Part shown: piece after piece, positions 41,801-52,835 of the stretch
Layout of the letters: each line of letters starts with the position of its first letter
Numbering within the stretch: position 1 is the stretch's first letter
Assembly: GCA_932294295.1 (NCBI GenBank)
Contig: OW028583.1
Span: forward strand, 3,768,501 to 3,832,500
DNA: 64,000 nucleotides
DNA from: Alitta virens
Lineage: Eukaryota > Annelida > Polychaeta > Phyllodocida > Nereididae
Reading direction: 5' to 3'
Made by a program: the position numbers and the translations under genes
Notes under the pieces: generated by a model
Told to the model about the DNA's origin: nothing
What the model saw: only the letters and a program-made list of their open reading frames with translations
Database searches by the model: none

Positions 41801-44800
41801 AAGTCCTATTTTTAATTTTTTGGCTTTTCAACTAGCTGGGTGCCCTATATGAGTATTAAGGTGCCCTAATATTCTAATGCGACATGCCCAACTCAAATCC
41901 TAGCTGTAACACTGGATCTAAAGACAACGATTGATTATACATTGTATGGTTAATTTTAACTGTATTTGATCTTTCATTTGTGTCTTGTGATATTTCTACT
42001 AAAATCAACGATCAGGTTGTGAAAAAGTATTTAGTTCAATCATCTTCTGGTTAACTGATAGGTACCTTGTTTAGAAAATTTAGAAGACATTACCCCCCAA
42101 TTTTACTTTACTCTAATGTTATGTTTTTATATCAAGATCTTTTTTATACATCAAGATATAAAAATCAGATCAAAATTACCATCTTTTTGACAAGAGCCTT
42201 TTATTAATAGGTTCATCAGTTAATTAACTTTTCTTTTTTATTCCAGTGGGAACAAAGTTGTAAACAAAATTCCTTTTGAACATGGACAAATAAAACAGGT
42301 ATGTTTCAAGAATTTGTAGCATAAAGTTATTCAGTACAGAAACTTTTCACTAGGACTTGATGTGCATTTTAATTCGAAGTCCGTGACTAGTCTTTGTCAA
42401 CCCGATTGTGTCATTTTGAGGTTTTTGTAATGGAAACTTCAAAATAGTTGTTTTTTATGACTTGAAACATGCAAACAGTAATCTCACAAGTATAGGTAAT
42501 TCAACATTAAAGACGCATTGCGTTTGTGCGTTATATACTTGGAGCGGATGATGCATGATTTGCTCTGCTTTGTTTAATAAATGTCCTCAGTAGATCAATG
42601 AGACGTACTACTAGCCAAATTTAAATTCTGTTAAATCAAATACATGTTTAAGTTTGGACTCCAGAGTCAGGGCTTTATCTTAATTGACTTGAGAAGCACA
42701 TCTTAAGCTCTTCTGATTACGTCCTTTTTATCTACTATACATATTTGTACACAATGCATATACTATTAATATAGATAGATAGATGGATAATGCAGCCCTC
42801 TAAGGCAAGCTCTTGCCGCTATTGATGGTTGTTTATGAGATGAGGAGTCAACCCATGTTACATGTTTACCCCAAGGGTGGGAGCTTTTACTTGCCTCAGC
42901 ATAGACACTGAGTACAAGCGACCGCCAATTCAACTTCTCATCTGAACAACATCCAGCTGAGATGTTACTCATGAAGGGTGCCCGGGCCTGGGATTGAACC
43001 CGGGTCCTTCAGAGGAGCAGGCTAGCGTCTTACCACTAGACCACCCAGCTGATAAAATATATTTTTTTGTATTGTAAATTAAAAGATAAAAGTCAGTAAA
43101 ATGCTTGTTTATTTTTTACATTGTGTAAGCTTAAAATAATAATTATTACTTCAGGTCGAGTGTGGACAAGATCACACTCTTATATTGACGACTACCGGAG
43201 AAGTTTACAGTTGTGGACTCAGTTCTGATGGACAAACTGGTATGTTAATTATTAATTACTTGTACCATCTTGCGAATGTTTTACTTTATATTTTGCGGAC
43301 ATTTTCGATTGGCATATTATCAGAATGTTGAAAGAAAATTTATTAGTTGTGCTAGAACTTAAATGATGTGCTTGGTTGTTGTGCAGAAATGTAAATTTTG
43401 GATCGAAGAAATTGTAAATATTTTTAGTCTGGTATCTCCTTGTCACTCCAGATAACAATATTTATAATTATCATTGAGTCGGCAAAGATCTCTTGTGGCT
43501 AAAATAACAGAAAAAAATTACTATTGAAGTACAGTGTCTATGCATGGACATCGCAATGCCAAAATTTGCACATGTGTTATACTCTGAAAAAGGGGTCATG
43601 TTATGCTTGTATATGATTAAAGTGCAGTACTTTATGTGTGTATGCGCTCATATATGGGTGCCATAGATTTGTATCTGTTTTTTTTTAGTTCTGAATTAGG
43701 CTGAAGATTGTATTATGCATGTATAAATACTATTAAATATGGAATTGCTTTTATAAATTGAGGTATTGGTTTTCCCTTTTCAGGTGTCGGCCATTACAAT
43801 AACGTGGAATCTTTCACAAAAGTCATAGGAGATATCGAAGGAGAGAAAATAGTACAAATATCAAGCAAGGTGGACTGTGCATTAGCTGTGTCTGGTAAGA
43901 GAGATAATTTGTTGATAATAACGATGAAGACTGAGTTAATGTATTTCTATGATTATATACAGCAGAGTTATGGTTGTCTAAAACTCAATTTCAGTGGTGT
44001 CAAAAGTATGATAATATCTTAGCCTCACACAGCATAGATTCCAAACTCATGTTAATTGACTTCACAAAATATCAAATTATTCACTTTTGAAAGCCCGTAT
44101 CAGCTTGTGAATTCTTCAATGTTATAATATGCTGAAATGGAGAATAATTTTGTGTGAGGTGTGATGTGTTTGTATGTGATTTTGTTGTCTCAAAAAAAAA
44201 AAAATCAATTTCAATCGAGAATAATCCAGTGGAAAACTTCAAACAACATTGCAAATCATTAAGACATATTTACTTACAAATTGTTTATTTCTTATTTTCA
44301 GAAAAAGGTGATATTTTTGGGTGGGGCAATTCGGAGTATGAACAATTATCAGTTGTGGCTAAGGACAGTACGCAAGTGAATGTGAGCCATCATTTGCCCT
44401 TCAAAAATGTAGGCAAGGTCAGCAAAGTTGCATCGGCAGGATCCATGTGTGCCTTGATGAATGGTAAGCGAAGTCTTCAACAGGCTGTTTCTCCTGTTTA
44501 AATAGATATTTGTCACTCCTATTTATGGTTCTAATTTGTGGACCAGAAAATGTTTAGAACCCCCCACCCCACCCCATCATCTGGTTTTTGACTGACCTCC
44601 CAACCCCCACTTTTTTGTACATTAAGAAATTAAGAAAATTTTGGTCAACCACCCTCCCTCCCCCGATATCAGTTTTCCCCAGAACCCCCCCCCCCCCCCC
44701 CCCCCCGATATCTGAAAAATCTTCAGGTCTGCCTCCCCCCTCTTTTTTAAATGGAACAGCCCTTAGTGATTAAAATCAGTAATAGAATAACAAGTTTAGA

Positions 44801-47744
44801 TGTTATATTTTCTTCCAATGCAATGGATCCTATATAAAGGTGAAAATAGTCTGATTTGAAGTTGCTGTATATTGGATGTTTTAATAGAGCAATTTTAAAC
44901 AAAATCTGCTTTAACCATAATCAATTCGGAAAGGACATTCTGAAAGGCAAATGTGAGAAGTTGTCCCTCTCAAAAAACTCATACTCCCCACAGAAATGCT
45001 TAACTTCCAAGAAAACCTGAATGTATATTCATTTTACCCTGTTCAATGTCAATAGAGTCTTTTCACTGAGCAGCCCTGAATTCAGCAAGGCATAAGTCTT
45101 TCTTCTCCTATTACTCATTTTGTTTTTCAGACATAGTAGGTCATAACTAGCTGATTCCACAAATATAATTTTTCTGGGAACTAACAGAACTCAATTGAAT
45201 GATAAGATGTCGAATGGACATTTAAATGCACTAAAAATACTGCTGCTAGGATGCACTTTGCTTCAGCCAATCACAGTCAAGGGCGGGAACTTTTTCAGCC
45301 AATAGAATTACAGTATTCTGTTGTAGCCACCTGGTGGAAATATCGAAAAACTTCCGTGAAAATCCACTATTATTCTTTATGTTTTATTCTTCAGAAAACG
45401 GAAGCGTCCACGTGTGGGGTTTTGGTTTACTGGGAAAAGGACCTCAGTTGCAACAGAGTGCCGAACCATGCGAAATACCGATGACCTTATTTGGGCAAAA
45501 TGAGTTCCGGGATAAGGTCAAGGTCGTTGATATTACATGCGGAATTGCTCATTTCTCAGCACTTACAAGTATGTGAATACTGTTTTCAAACGTGTTTCTT
45601 TGCGCAATCTTCATAGATGGAGACAAATTTAAGAACAATGTTTTGATTCAGAATAAAATAAATTAAAAATGCTAGCCAGTGATAATGTGACAATTTTAGA
45701 GAAAATCGTTATATACCTTAATAATATAGTCAACCCTCATTTATCCGGACCTCTCTTATCCGGTGGGAACAAATCTACTTTGTGCATTTATATATATTCA
45801 GTCATCTGGTTCCCTCATTTATCCGCACAGTTAACTGGGGGATGAAGGTGTGCGGATAAATAAGGGTTGACTGTATAGTAATATAAATGAATAAAATCAT
45901 GCATCTTCCCCTTATTGAAGTAGCCAAGCAAGCATGGTGTTAATTTGTGTTCGTCTCAGAATGAGGGCCATGCAGCAGTCGTTATATTTTTTTCGAGGGA
46001 TTATATGTGCACGCAATTGTACAGCCTTCCTAACAACCTGAATCTATTTTATACACTGAAAAATAATGATTGCACACACTATTATTAATCTTGGCATGCT
46101 GTTATTTTTCCACATTAATAATTTTTATGCAATGATTCGGCAATTTCAACTTTTGCTTCGTAAAAATGTTTGATGTTATCACTGAATGACTTAGTCATCG
46201 CTGATAAAACCTAATTACTAATTTTCAATGATGTGAAATGGTGGTAGTAGGCACTGATGTTTGTATACTGTCTAGACAATATTTGTTCAACCTGTTGCAA
46301 AATACCATGAAAAATGACAGGACCGCTACCAGGCTACTATCAAAGTACCGCAATTCAAGTCTAGTCTAGTGTCAAGTTTCAAGTCAACTTTCAAGTCAAG
46401 TTTAATTTATAAAGATATTGTAACAAAAACAAAAACAAAAAAAAACGGCAATAACATACAGGTTAAGCCACACAAAGCTGACAATATGCCAAAGGGACAT
46501 GATGTCTCACGACGTATGTTGCCCATTATCATATAAACAAATCCTGTGAACATGAGCAGGGTTCAATGCTCATACAACACCATTAGATGCAATAGGAAAT
46601 AAACATAGTTTATGAAATACATGAAGTAATTAAATATTCATACTAGTTACTATATGCATTTGAAAATGAACAAGCAATAGACTTAAAGTTTGCTATATTT
46701 TTCATTGTAAACTTGCTACTAAGACTACTCTGTAATTACTATCTCATTACATAAATTACATACATTACTTAGGTTACATACATTACATAAAGTACTATAC
46801 ATACATGTTGTACATACAAGTTTAATTTTATTAAACAGGTGAAGGATTGCTGTATAACTGGGGTAAAAACAGAATGGGTTGCCTCGGATTCGGAAACAAA
46901 CATGATCAAGCATTCCCTTATCAGGTTAGTATTCAACCATTGAATTCATCTTCTAGTAGAAGATGGATGGAGCTAATGTAAACAACATATTTGATAAGCA
47001 GGAAGATGGACAGTTAATGTTTTCAATAATTATTTTTTAAGTTAAAGTTTTCAATAATTATTTGATATAGTCAGTAAAGATCACCAAATTCAATTGCTCA
47101 ATTTGAACTGAAGGGCTGTTCTATTTAAAGTGTGGTGGGGGTGAGACCTGAAAGTAATTTTCGAACCCCCATCCCCTCCCCCACCTTTTTTTTGCATTTT
47201 GGAGAATCCCCAATTCTACATTATTGACAGAAGTTAGAAAAGCGGTGTCAATCCAGAAAACCCCCTCCATGAGTCCACATATCAATTGTTGCCCTGTGGT
47301 GGGGGTGAGACCTGAAAGTAATTTTTGAACCCCCCCTCCCCCACCTTTTTTTTGCATTTTGGAGAATCCCCAATTCTACATTATTGACACGAGTTAGAAA
47401 AGCGGTGTCAAGCCAGAAAACCCCCTCCACATATCGATTGTTGCCAAAAAACCCCAACCCCTCCCGCTTTCTGATAAACTTCCCTGTCCACCCTACCACA
47501 CTTAAAAGAACAGCCCAAAGTTAGCAGTGCATTCAAACTTAAATTGTTCATTTATTCTATTTATAAATCTTTGCACAAGTTGCTTAACTCAAATTAGATC
47601 AGGTAACCCTATGTGAAATTGACTTGAATAGATTTAATGTCTCTTCATCTTATTGCTTTCCACCAGGTGTCTCTGGGAACAGAAGTCATCAAGTCCGCTT
47701 GCGGCGTTGACCACATGGTGGTGCTGTCAAAGTCTGTAGTATGA
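38830..47744 (+). CDS. RCC1L: Mitochondrial RCC1-like protein (RCC1L / WBSCR16)
   Basis: Twelve exons: 38830-39049, 39465-39568, 39949-40084, 40839-40967, 41504-41570, 42247-42298, 43155-43239, 43784-43894, 44302-44463, 45395-45568, 46839-46924, 47667-47744. All introns are GT/AG with consistent phases. The 467-residue product matches the human length (464). Residues 1-35 are basic and Arg/His/Lys-rich, as in a mitochondrial presequence. RCC1 propeller signatures follow: HVWGNATTGSLG, CGYGYSVF, CGRAHTF, FGNNSYGQCGR, CGQDHTLIL, CGLSSDGQTGVGHYN, WGNSEYEQL, VWGFGLLGKGP, CGIAHFSAL, WGKNRMGCLG, CGVDHMVVLSK. The order and wording are those of RCC1L and not of RCC1 or HERC. Human RCC1L acts in the mitochondrial matrix in 16S rRNA and ribosome biogenesis and has been reported as an OPA1 exchange factor. 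An in-frame ATG at 38665 would add 55 Cys/His-rich residues, but that stretch overlaps promoter-like palindromes, so I prefer 38830. Confidence 0.95.
40186..40254 (+). mobile_element. SINE-A, 5'-truncated, in RCC1L intron 3
   Basis: Perfect 14-bp target-site duplication ATCCTCAAATAATC (40172-40185, 40255-40268). It contains CAACAGGTGCAGAAATACAG and GACGTAAAGCCTTAACCCAC, with a CCCA-type tail. Confidence 0.92.
40522..40590 (+). mobile_element. GGGCTGTTCC element (M14), one-ended fragment
   Basis: Starts GGGGCTGTTCCATTTAAAAG and runs into CCCCCCTCCCCCTC. No right terminus is present. Confidence 0.6.
41157..41395. mobile_element. M14 element in RCC1L intron 4
   Basis: Starts AGGGCTGTTCCATTTAAAA, then a G-run (about 41176-41189), ACCTGAAAGTTTTTCACCCC, CTCCCGATATC twice, and C-runs. 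The right inverted terminus is eroded. Confidence 0.75.
41613..42060. repeat. Direct duplication flanking a CAGTGTT...AACACTG element
   Basis: TTAATTTTAACTGTATTT and ATCAGGTTGTGAAAA occur in the same order at 41613-41713 and 41951-42055. Between them, 41716-41914 starts CAGTGTTCCCACTAGG and ends CTAGCTGTAACACTG, hAT-style termini. No 8-bp site duplication is visible. Confidence 0.6.
42772..43051 (-). mobile_element. SINE-B, full-length, in RCC1L intron 6
   Basis: On the - strand the head has A-box TGGTCTAGTGG and B-box GGGTTCAATCCC, the best in the family. The body follows with GCCGGGCACCC-type sequence, AGTTGAATTGGCGGTCGCTT and GTGGGGTAAACATGTAAC-like words. The tail is TATCTATCTATAT (ATAGATAGATAG on the + strand at 42773-42785). 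Confidence 0.88.
44520..44763 (-). mobile_element. M14 element in RCC1L intron 9, with long C-run
   Basis: Same order as 41157-41395 (CATCTGGTTTTTGACTGACC, GGTCAACCACC, CCGATATCAGTTTTCCCC, CCGATATCTGAAAAATCTTC). It ends in the intact terminus TTTAAATGGAACAGCCC. It holds a C homopolymer of about 22 bases near 44685-44706. Confidence 0.8.
45051..45371 (+). mobile_element. MITE family M2, copy 3, abutting an RCC1L splice acceptor
   Basis: AATAGAGTCTTTTCACTGAG to GTGAAAATCCACTATT. Its right end is 23 bp from coding exon 10 (starts 45395). Part of the region where a branch point would lie is therefore transposon-derived. Confidence 0.88.
45730..45877. mobile_element. Tc1/mariner (pogo/Tigger-like) MITE
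   Basis: Left AGTCAACCCTCATTTATCCG and right CGGATAAATAAGGGTTGACT are inverted, and TA dinucleotides flank both ends (ATATAGTC, ACTGTATA). A second internal TTATCCGG/ATCCGCAC pair supports a foldback element. The terminus style recalls pogo/Tigger elements. Confidence 0.75.
45918..46325 (-). repeat. Dispersed repeat M10, copy 3 (in RCC1L intron 10)
   Basis: Reverse complement of 25083-25492: AGCCAAGCAAGCATGG, AATGAGGGCCATGCAGCAG, CATCGCTGATAAAACC and CATGAAAAATGACAGGACCG. Confidence 0.75.
47111..47516. mobile_element. M14 variant with internal tandem duplication
   Basis: Termini AGGGCTGTTCTATTTAAAG and CTTAAAAGAACAGCCC are inverted. Inside, a block of about 165 bp starting TGTGGTGGGGGTGAGACCTG is present twice (about 47131-47295 and 47296-47445), almost identical. 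It lies in the last RCC1L intron. Confidence 0.85.
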
Positions 47745-47827
47745 AATAAATCCGACTGTAAGTTGTCATTGATTTACTGTTATGTTATGTTGTTTTATAA
47801 TATTGAACATTAAATGTTATAAATAAA
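47745..47827 (+). terminator. Poly(A) signals of RCC1L
   Basis: AATAAA at 47745-47750, starting one base after the stop codon, and again at 47822-47827. The second leaves a more usual 3' UTR length. Confidence 0.6.
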
Positions 47828-48229
47828 CTTATAATCTGAAGTTTGGTAGTTTGCCTTTTTACTAAAATTATCGATAAGTTTTATACTAACCACTGTTCAA
47901 CTGCGGTTGGAAATGACATGTAACAGTTTACAGGGCTTTCAAGGTAAATTATTTTCTCCATTTATTATCAGCCTGGAAAGGGGTCGAATGAAATGTTGTC
48001 AACCATTTTGTGATCGGGTAATTGCAGCTAACCCTGCAGCTTTGCCCACGTGCATTTAGCGAGAAGGAAATTCCATTTAAGTTGATGGTGCTGCCTCACA
48101 CTGTATCAAGTTGACACTGCAACTCTGTATACTCTTGGCTGTTCAGGCATGAGCCTCTCTCAGTGCCATGTTAAGTAGTATATATACCCAAGCTTCTTGC
48201 GAGCACCGGAATACCAGAAATTAAATGTC

Positions 48230-48554
48230 AATAGAGTCTTTTCACTGAACAGCCCTGAATTCAGCAGGACACAAGTCCTTCCTCTCCTCTTATTACTCAT
48301 TTTGCTTTTCAGACATAATAGGTAATAACTAACTGATTCCATAAATACAACTTTCTCAGCAAAATAAGAAACATCAACTAAATGATAAGGTGTCAACTAT
48401 ACATTAAAATGCACCAAACATACTACTGCTTGGATGCACTTTGCTTCAGCCAATCACAGCCAAGGGCAGGAACTTTTTCAGCCAATAGAATTGCAGTTTT
48501 CTGTTTTAGCCACCTGGTGGAAATACAGAGAACCTTCCGTGAAAATCCACTATT
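48230..48554 (+). mobile_element. MITE family M2, copy 4
   Basis: AATAGAGTCTTTTCACTGAA to GAAAATCCACTATTA. The full interior is preserved, including CAGCCAATCACAGCCAAGG and TAGCCACCTGGTGG. Confidence 0.88.
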
Positions 48555-49460
48555 ACTTGGCTCTTTTTGTATTACCACAAATACTCTAAATAAGATTTAA
48601 AGACAGGCAAATAATAACAGAAATGAACAGTGTAATTTGATTTCATAATAGTTTTTATTTGAAGTATACTCTAACACTCTGCTACAAGTACAAGTGTAAC
48701 AAAAAGTTAGTGTACGTTCAATAAATTAACGTCGATGCATCAGAACATAACACACAGCATGTATAACATAAGCAAAGAGCGTACAAAGCATCTTCTAATA
48801 AATAATTATACAATATTTATAATCATGAGCAAATGATTTCATGATAATATACACAATTCCCACCACAAACTATGCATTAGCTGAACCATCATAATTTTAT
48901 GCATACAAATTGTGTATTGTACAAGTTATAATTACACTTTATATTTATATTTTTATAGTAGCTTATAGTTGTCAGGCTTACAAATATTTCAAAAGAAATA
49001 TTCAAGTCTTGAATAAAATGTGCGTTGAATAAACATAAGTGGAATTTAAAGATTATCACAGATCTTTGTTGGAAGACATTGTAATTAACCAAAATAAATT
49101 GTGACCAAAACGTATGGCTTGTGTGACATGAAGTTTTTGAACTGTGTTAAAATGGATGAAATGTTATTATGATAAGCATACAGTCCATGAATTGACAAGA
49201 AATTTTATAAACCGTATTTTCGCAATTAGAAGCCTGGCTTGTTATCAGGAAAATATGGTATTGATCGCGGTGAAAATGTCAGTAAAGAAAAGAACTCGCT
49301 ATCTGGCACTGTCTGAATGCCTGTTTGTCACATTATAGATAAATACATCAAATTCATATAGTTGTAATTAAAGTATGAACAATGATAACGGGTACTGTTG
49401 TGACTTATGAAAATTGAACAATGTGAAAAAGACAGTTGATATACAAATGTAACTATATAT
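48555..49460. other. AT-rich spacer, no feature seen
   Basis: No gene or clear repeat family is recognised. GCTATCTGGCACTGTCTGAATGCCTG at 49299 resembles the tandem unit that follows, and may be a diverged unit. Confidence 0.5.
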
Positions 49461-49464
49461 ACCT

Positions 49465-49930
49465 GGCACATGAATGCCTATTTTTCACATAAATAAGTAA
49501 ATCAATTTCGTAAGTTACATGTTACGAATAATTATATCTGTAATACAAAAATATAACTCTTTAATTATGGCACATGAATGCCTATTTTTCACACAGGGCT
49601 GGTCCTAGCACTTTGCCCTCATTTTAGAAAGTAAAGACTTTTTTTTTAGCTCTTCAGTTTTGAGCGTGGCCTAATAATGTGTCGGTTGGGGCCTATATAG
49701 GTGCGGGGACCAACGCAGCCACCTTGCTTGCATTGCCCTAGGACCGGCCCTGTTTTCAAACATAAATAAGTACATAAATTTCGTAAGTTGCATTTTACGA
49801 ATAATTATATCTGTAATATAAAAATATAACTGTTTATATATGGCACAAGAATGCCTATTTTTCACATAAATAAGTTCATCAATTTCGTAAGTTGCATGTT
49901 ACGAATAATGATATCTGGCACTGTGGCTTG
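49465..49930. repeat. Tandem repeat of about 105 bp, three units, one split by a MITE
   Basis: Units start GGCACATGAATGCCTATTTT at 49465 and 49569, and GGCACAAGAATGCC at 49842. They share TTCGTAAGTTGCATGTTACG and ATAATTATATCTGTAAT. The second unit is interrupted by 49594-49752. Confidence 0.88.
49594..49752. mobile_element. hAT-like MITE, 159 bp
   Basis: The 15-bp inverted termini CAGGGCTGGTCCTAG and CTAGGACCGGCCCTG match at 14 of 15 positions. The flanks TTTTCACA (49586-49593) and TTTTCAAA (49753-49760) are a 7/8 duplication of 8 bp, as expected for hAT. Confidence 0.9.
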
Positions 49931-52397
49931 CTGAATGAGTATAATGCTAATATGAAATATTAATATTAATGGACAAATTAGCATATGGACACTTTAAACA
50001 TGTTAAAATCTGACGTCAAATATACACTGTATATAAGGATGAACGTTGTGCAGACATTTTAAATGAACGATGACTGGTCCCTGATTTCCCTTTTTTTTTG
50101 TTTCTTAAAAAGTTGAGAAATAACTTTAGAGCTAGCAGTTCACTGACAGTTGTGTGTGAGTCACAATCAAATAACATTGCAAAAAGATACGCGACATATA
50201 TATTACTCATTAAAACAATACATTGTACATCAATAACATGTATAATATACAGTTCGACTTGTCTATAAAGATCACGCTGTTAACTCGACGAAAAGTCTAG
50301 TTACAGCATGGTCATTTTCTAAAAAGAACAGAGTTTTGACCTTTCGTTAAGACCTTCATATTATGGTTATAATAAGCAAGACTTTTTCGCACTCTCTGAT
50401 AGTTTGTTATTCAACCTATTAGCGGGTCCAGTTGAAAATGCTAAAGTTCACAAATCAAATAAGAACATTAATTTCCCTATTGTTACATATGTATGATCTA
50501 TTCCATAGCATATTGGGATGATATTTCATAATTTGTCAAAATTAGTTTCTATACACAAAGCATGCAACTGATTAAACCCCCTGAAGTTTGCAGTTTCTTC
50601 ATTTCTTATTGATTTACCTTCTTTGAAGAAAACTTTATGAAGCAATCACAATTATTAAACAAGGCACTAGTTTGACTGGCCAGGGGCCTAATCTTTTGTT
50701 TGCATGGTAATGCAGTGTGCACTACCCCCCTGGAAAAGCCCTAGGCACCCCTGGATCAATAATGCACAAAAACGACAGAGGGCAGCAGTTGCAAGAGGAA
50801 CATGCTCGCCCTCTTGTGGATGAAACCTTTACCCTTGATTTGCAAATTTTGCATTGATTTTGATGTCCAGGAGTTTCCAGGGTTTTAACATGCTTGAATA
50901 AAAATTTTAAGATCCAACTGCCCAGGTAAAGATAATATTTGGAAGCAAAAATTACAAAATGCAATGTATCCCTTGAAAAAAAATATTTGAGCAAATAATG
51001 TAGAAATAAATGCATTTATGTTATACATTGACAAAATTTAGGTAAATTATCCAAAGGAAACTCAAGGTGTACAAAATAATAAACTCAGATTTATAGCTTC
51101 AAATATTTTTTTGCTAATTCTGTGTGTTATTAAAATATTACCATGCATGTCCTTGAATTAATTTTTTTCAAGAAACAAAGACCTTGAATTTTCCAAATTT
51201 GAAATTTCGCCATGATTCTGTATCGAGTCTGTTACCATGATTTTCAGTGCGTGGTCTTCTTTCACAGTTTTTGGTCTTTGTCTTAGTATCACTTCTTTGT
51301 AATTTCCTTTTCGATGTTTCCTATTATATGTCGCTGTTTTTATTTTCCTTTCGTCGCTGTTTTGATTTCTTGTATTTTGAACTTTTCTTCAACATCTTCG
51401 GACATCTTTCGTTTGATGGCGAATCTGCTTTAGTCCGGCGACATATCCGACGTTACCATGGTGACTTTGTATCTGAAAATATATTTAAATAAAAGACCTT
51501 TAATCAATTCTTTGAAGAGCTGAGCACCGCAGAGATTTCATTTCATTTCATTGTTTTTATAATTCTAGATCTTTTATAACGGATAAAACAAAAATTATAG
51601 ATTAAAAAAATTATCGAGTTAAGCATTAATCGGTTGTAAAGCATTTATCCGTAGTCAATTTCTGGCAATAGTTAATTTTTCCATTAGTCTATACAATCAT
51701 CAATCAGGGGCGCTTCCAGATTTTTTTTCACCAAGGTGCGGCGTAACAAAATGCAATACAAAAATTACAAAATGCAATATCCCTTGAAAAAAAGAAAGAA
51801 AATTTAGCAATTAATTTCAAATTGATGAAAAAGCAATTTATATATGCAACTTATATGCATTTATGTTGACAAAATTCACGGGTTAATTAACAAAATTACA
51901 GCAATTCAAATATTTTTTGCTAATTATAAATGTTATTAAAATATTACCATGTGTGTCCTTGAATTTATTTTTGACAAATCAAAATGTATTGCGGGGACCG
52001 CTGAATTATTTAATATTTTTAAATTAACGTGTACTAGGCCAAGTTGGGGGGGGGGGGGGGTTAAATTCTCTACTGTCCATTGTATATGACATGTTTCTAT
52101 ACTATATATCATATATCACATTTCTGTATAAATTTCCATAAATATTAAAATAATATTTCACGATTTATCACAGCCATTTATCATTGTTAGTGTCTCAAAT
52201 GTCAAACATGATATTTCAACAGTGCATTCAGCTGTCATACGAGTTCTAATGTAATAGGATGTACAATGTTTCCTGTTAATATGAACTATTGTTTTTGCTA
52301 CATTTGATATGAACATCATGTACAATAAATTAAACAAGCTTATAGTTAATTTGAAGGCCTTTCCATGAAATTTAGTTTTGTAGGAAATTAGTGCATC
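49931..52397. other. AT-rich intergenic DNA, no gene seen
   Basis: A G-run lies at 52046-52060. Two degenerate CAGGGGC... termini occur (50682, 51706). Short open frames at 50722-51015 (-) and 51247-51492 (+) have no recognisable domain, splice signals or codon pattern, and I do not call them. Confidence 0.5.
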
Positions 52398-52659
52398 CTA
52401 CATGGCCAAATGTGCCACGTGCGTTTTCCGTGGGTTTGGTAATTATTGTCAGATTTTAAAGTTAAGTTAACCAGCATATCATCTCATCATTATTACTGCC
52501 ATTGGCATCTAAATACAGCAGTGACGTTTTACCCATTGAATATTATGAAAAAAAATTATAATTATAAGTTGGCATTTAATTATTATATCCTTAAATATAC
52601 TGATTTGTAATATTCTCATGTTCCACGATTGTTGTATTAAATAATATATTCAATTGATG

Positions 52660-52835
52660 GTGCCTAGTACTCGGTGTCTATGCTGGGGCAAAGTAAAAGA
52701 CCCCACCCATGGGGTAAATGTGAAGCATGGTGTGGACTCCAAGCAGCCTTATCATCTCATCATTACGTCTGCCTCTGGCAGCTGGTCACATGAGCTGAAC
52801 TTCAGACCAAGACATTTATAAATATATCAAGCTAT
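52660..52835 (+). mobile_element. SINE-B2, 5'-truncated
   Basis: TACTCGGTGTCTATGCTGGG, CCCCACCCATGGGGTAAATG and GTGTGGACTCCAAGCAGCCT, then the alternative 3' end CATCTCATCATTACGTCTGC and GGTCACATGAGCTGAACTTC. It has no TATC tail. Confidence 0.75.

Noticed and set aside
42985..43051. Possible tRNA gene on the - strand
   Set aside because: It is the head of SINE-B, with the family body and TATC tail attached.
50722..51015. 97-codon minus-strand frame with Cys pairs
   Set aside because: The Cys spacing does not fit a known finger, there is no exon context, and the sequence overlaps a degenerate CAGGGGC-type element end.
51247..51492. 81-codon Phe/Leu-rich frame
   Set aside because: Hydrophobic by T-rich composition. 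There is no splice signal, repeat or domain support.
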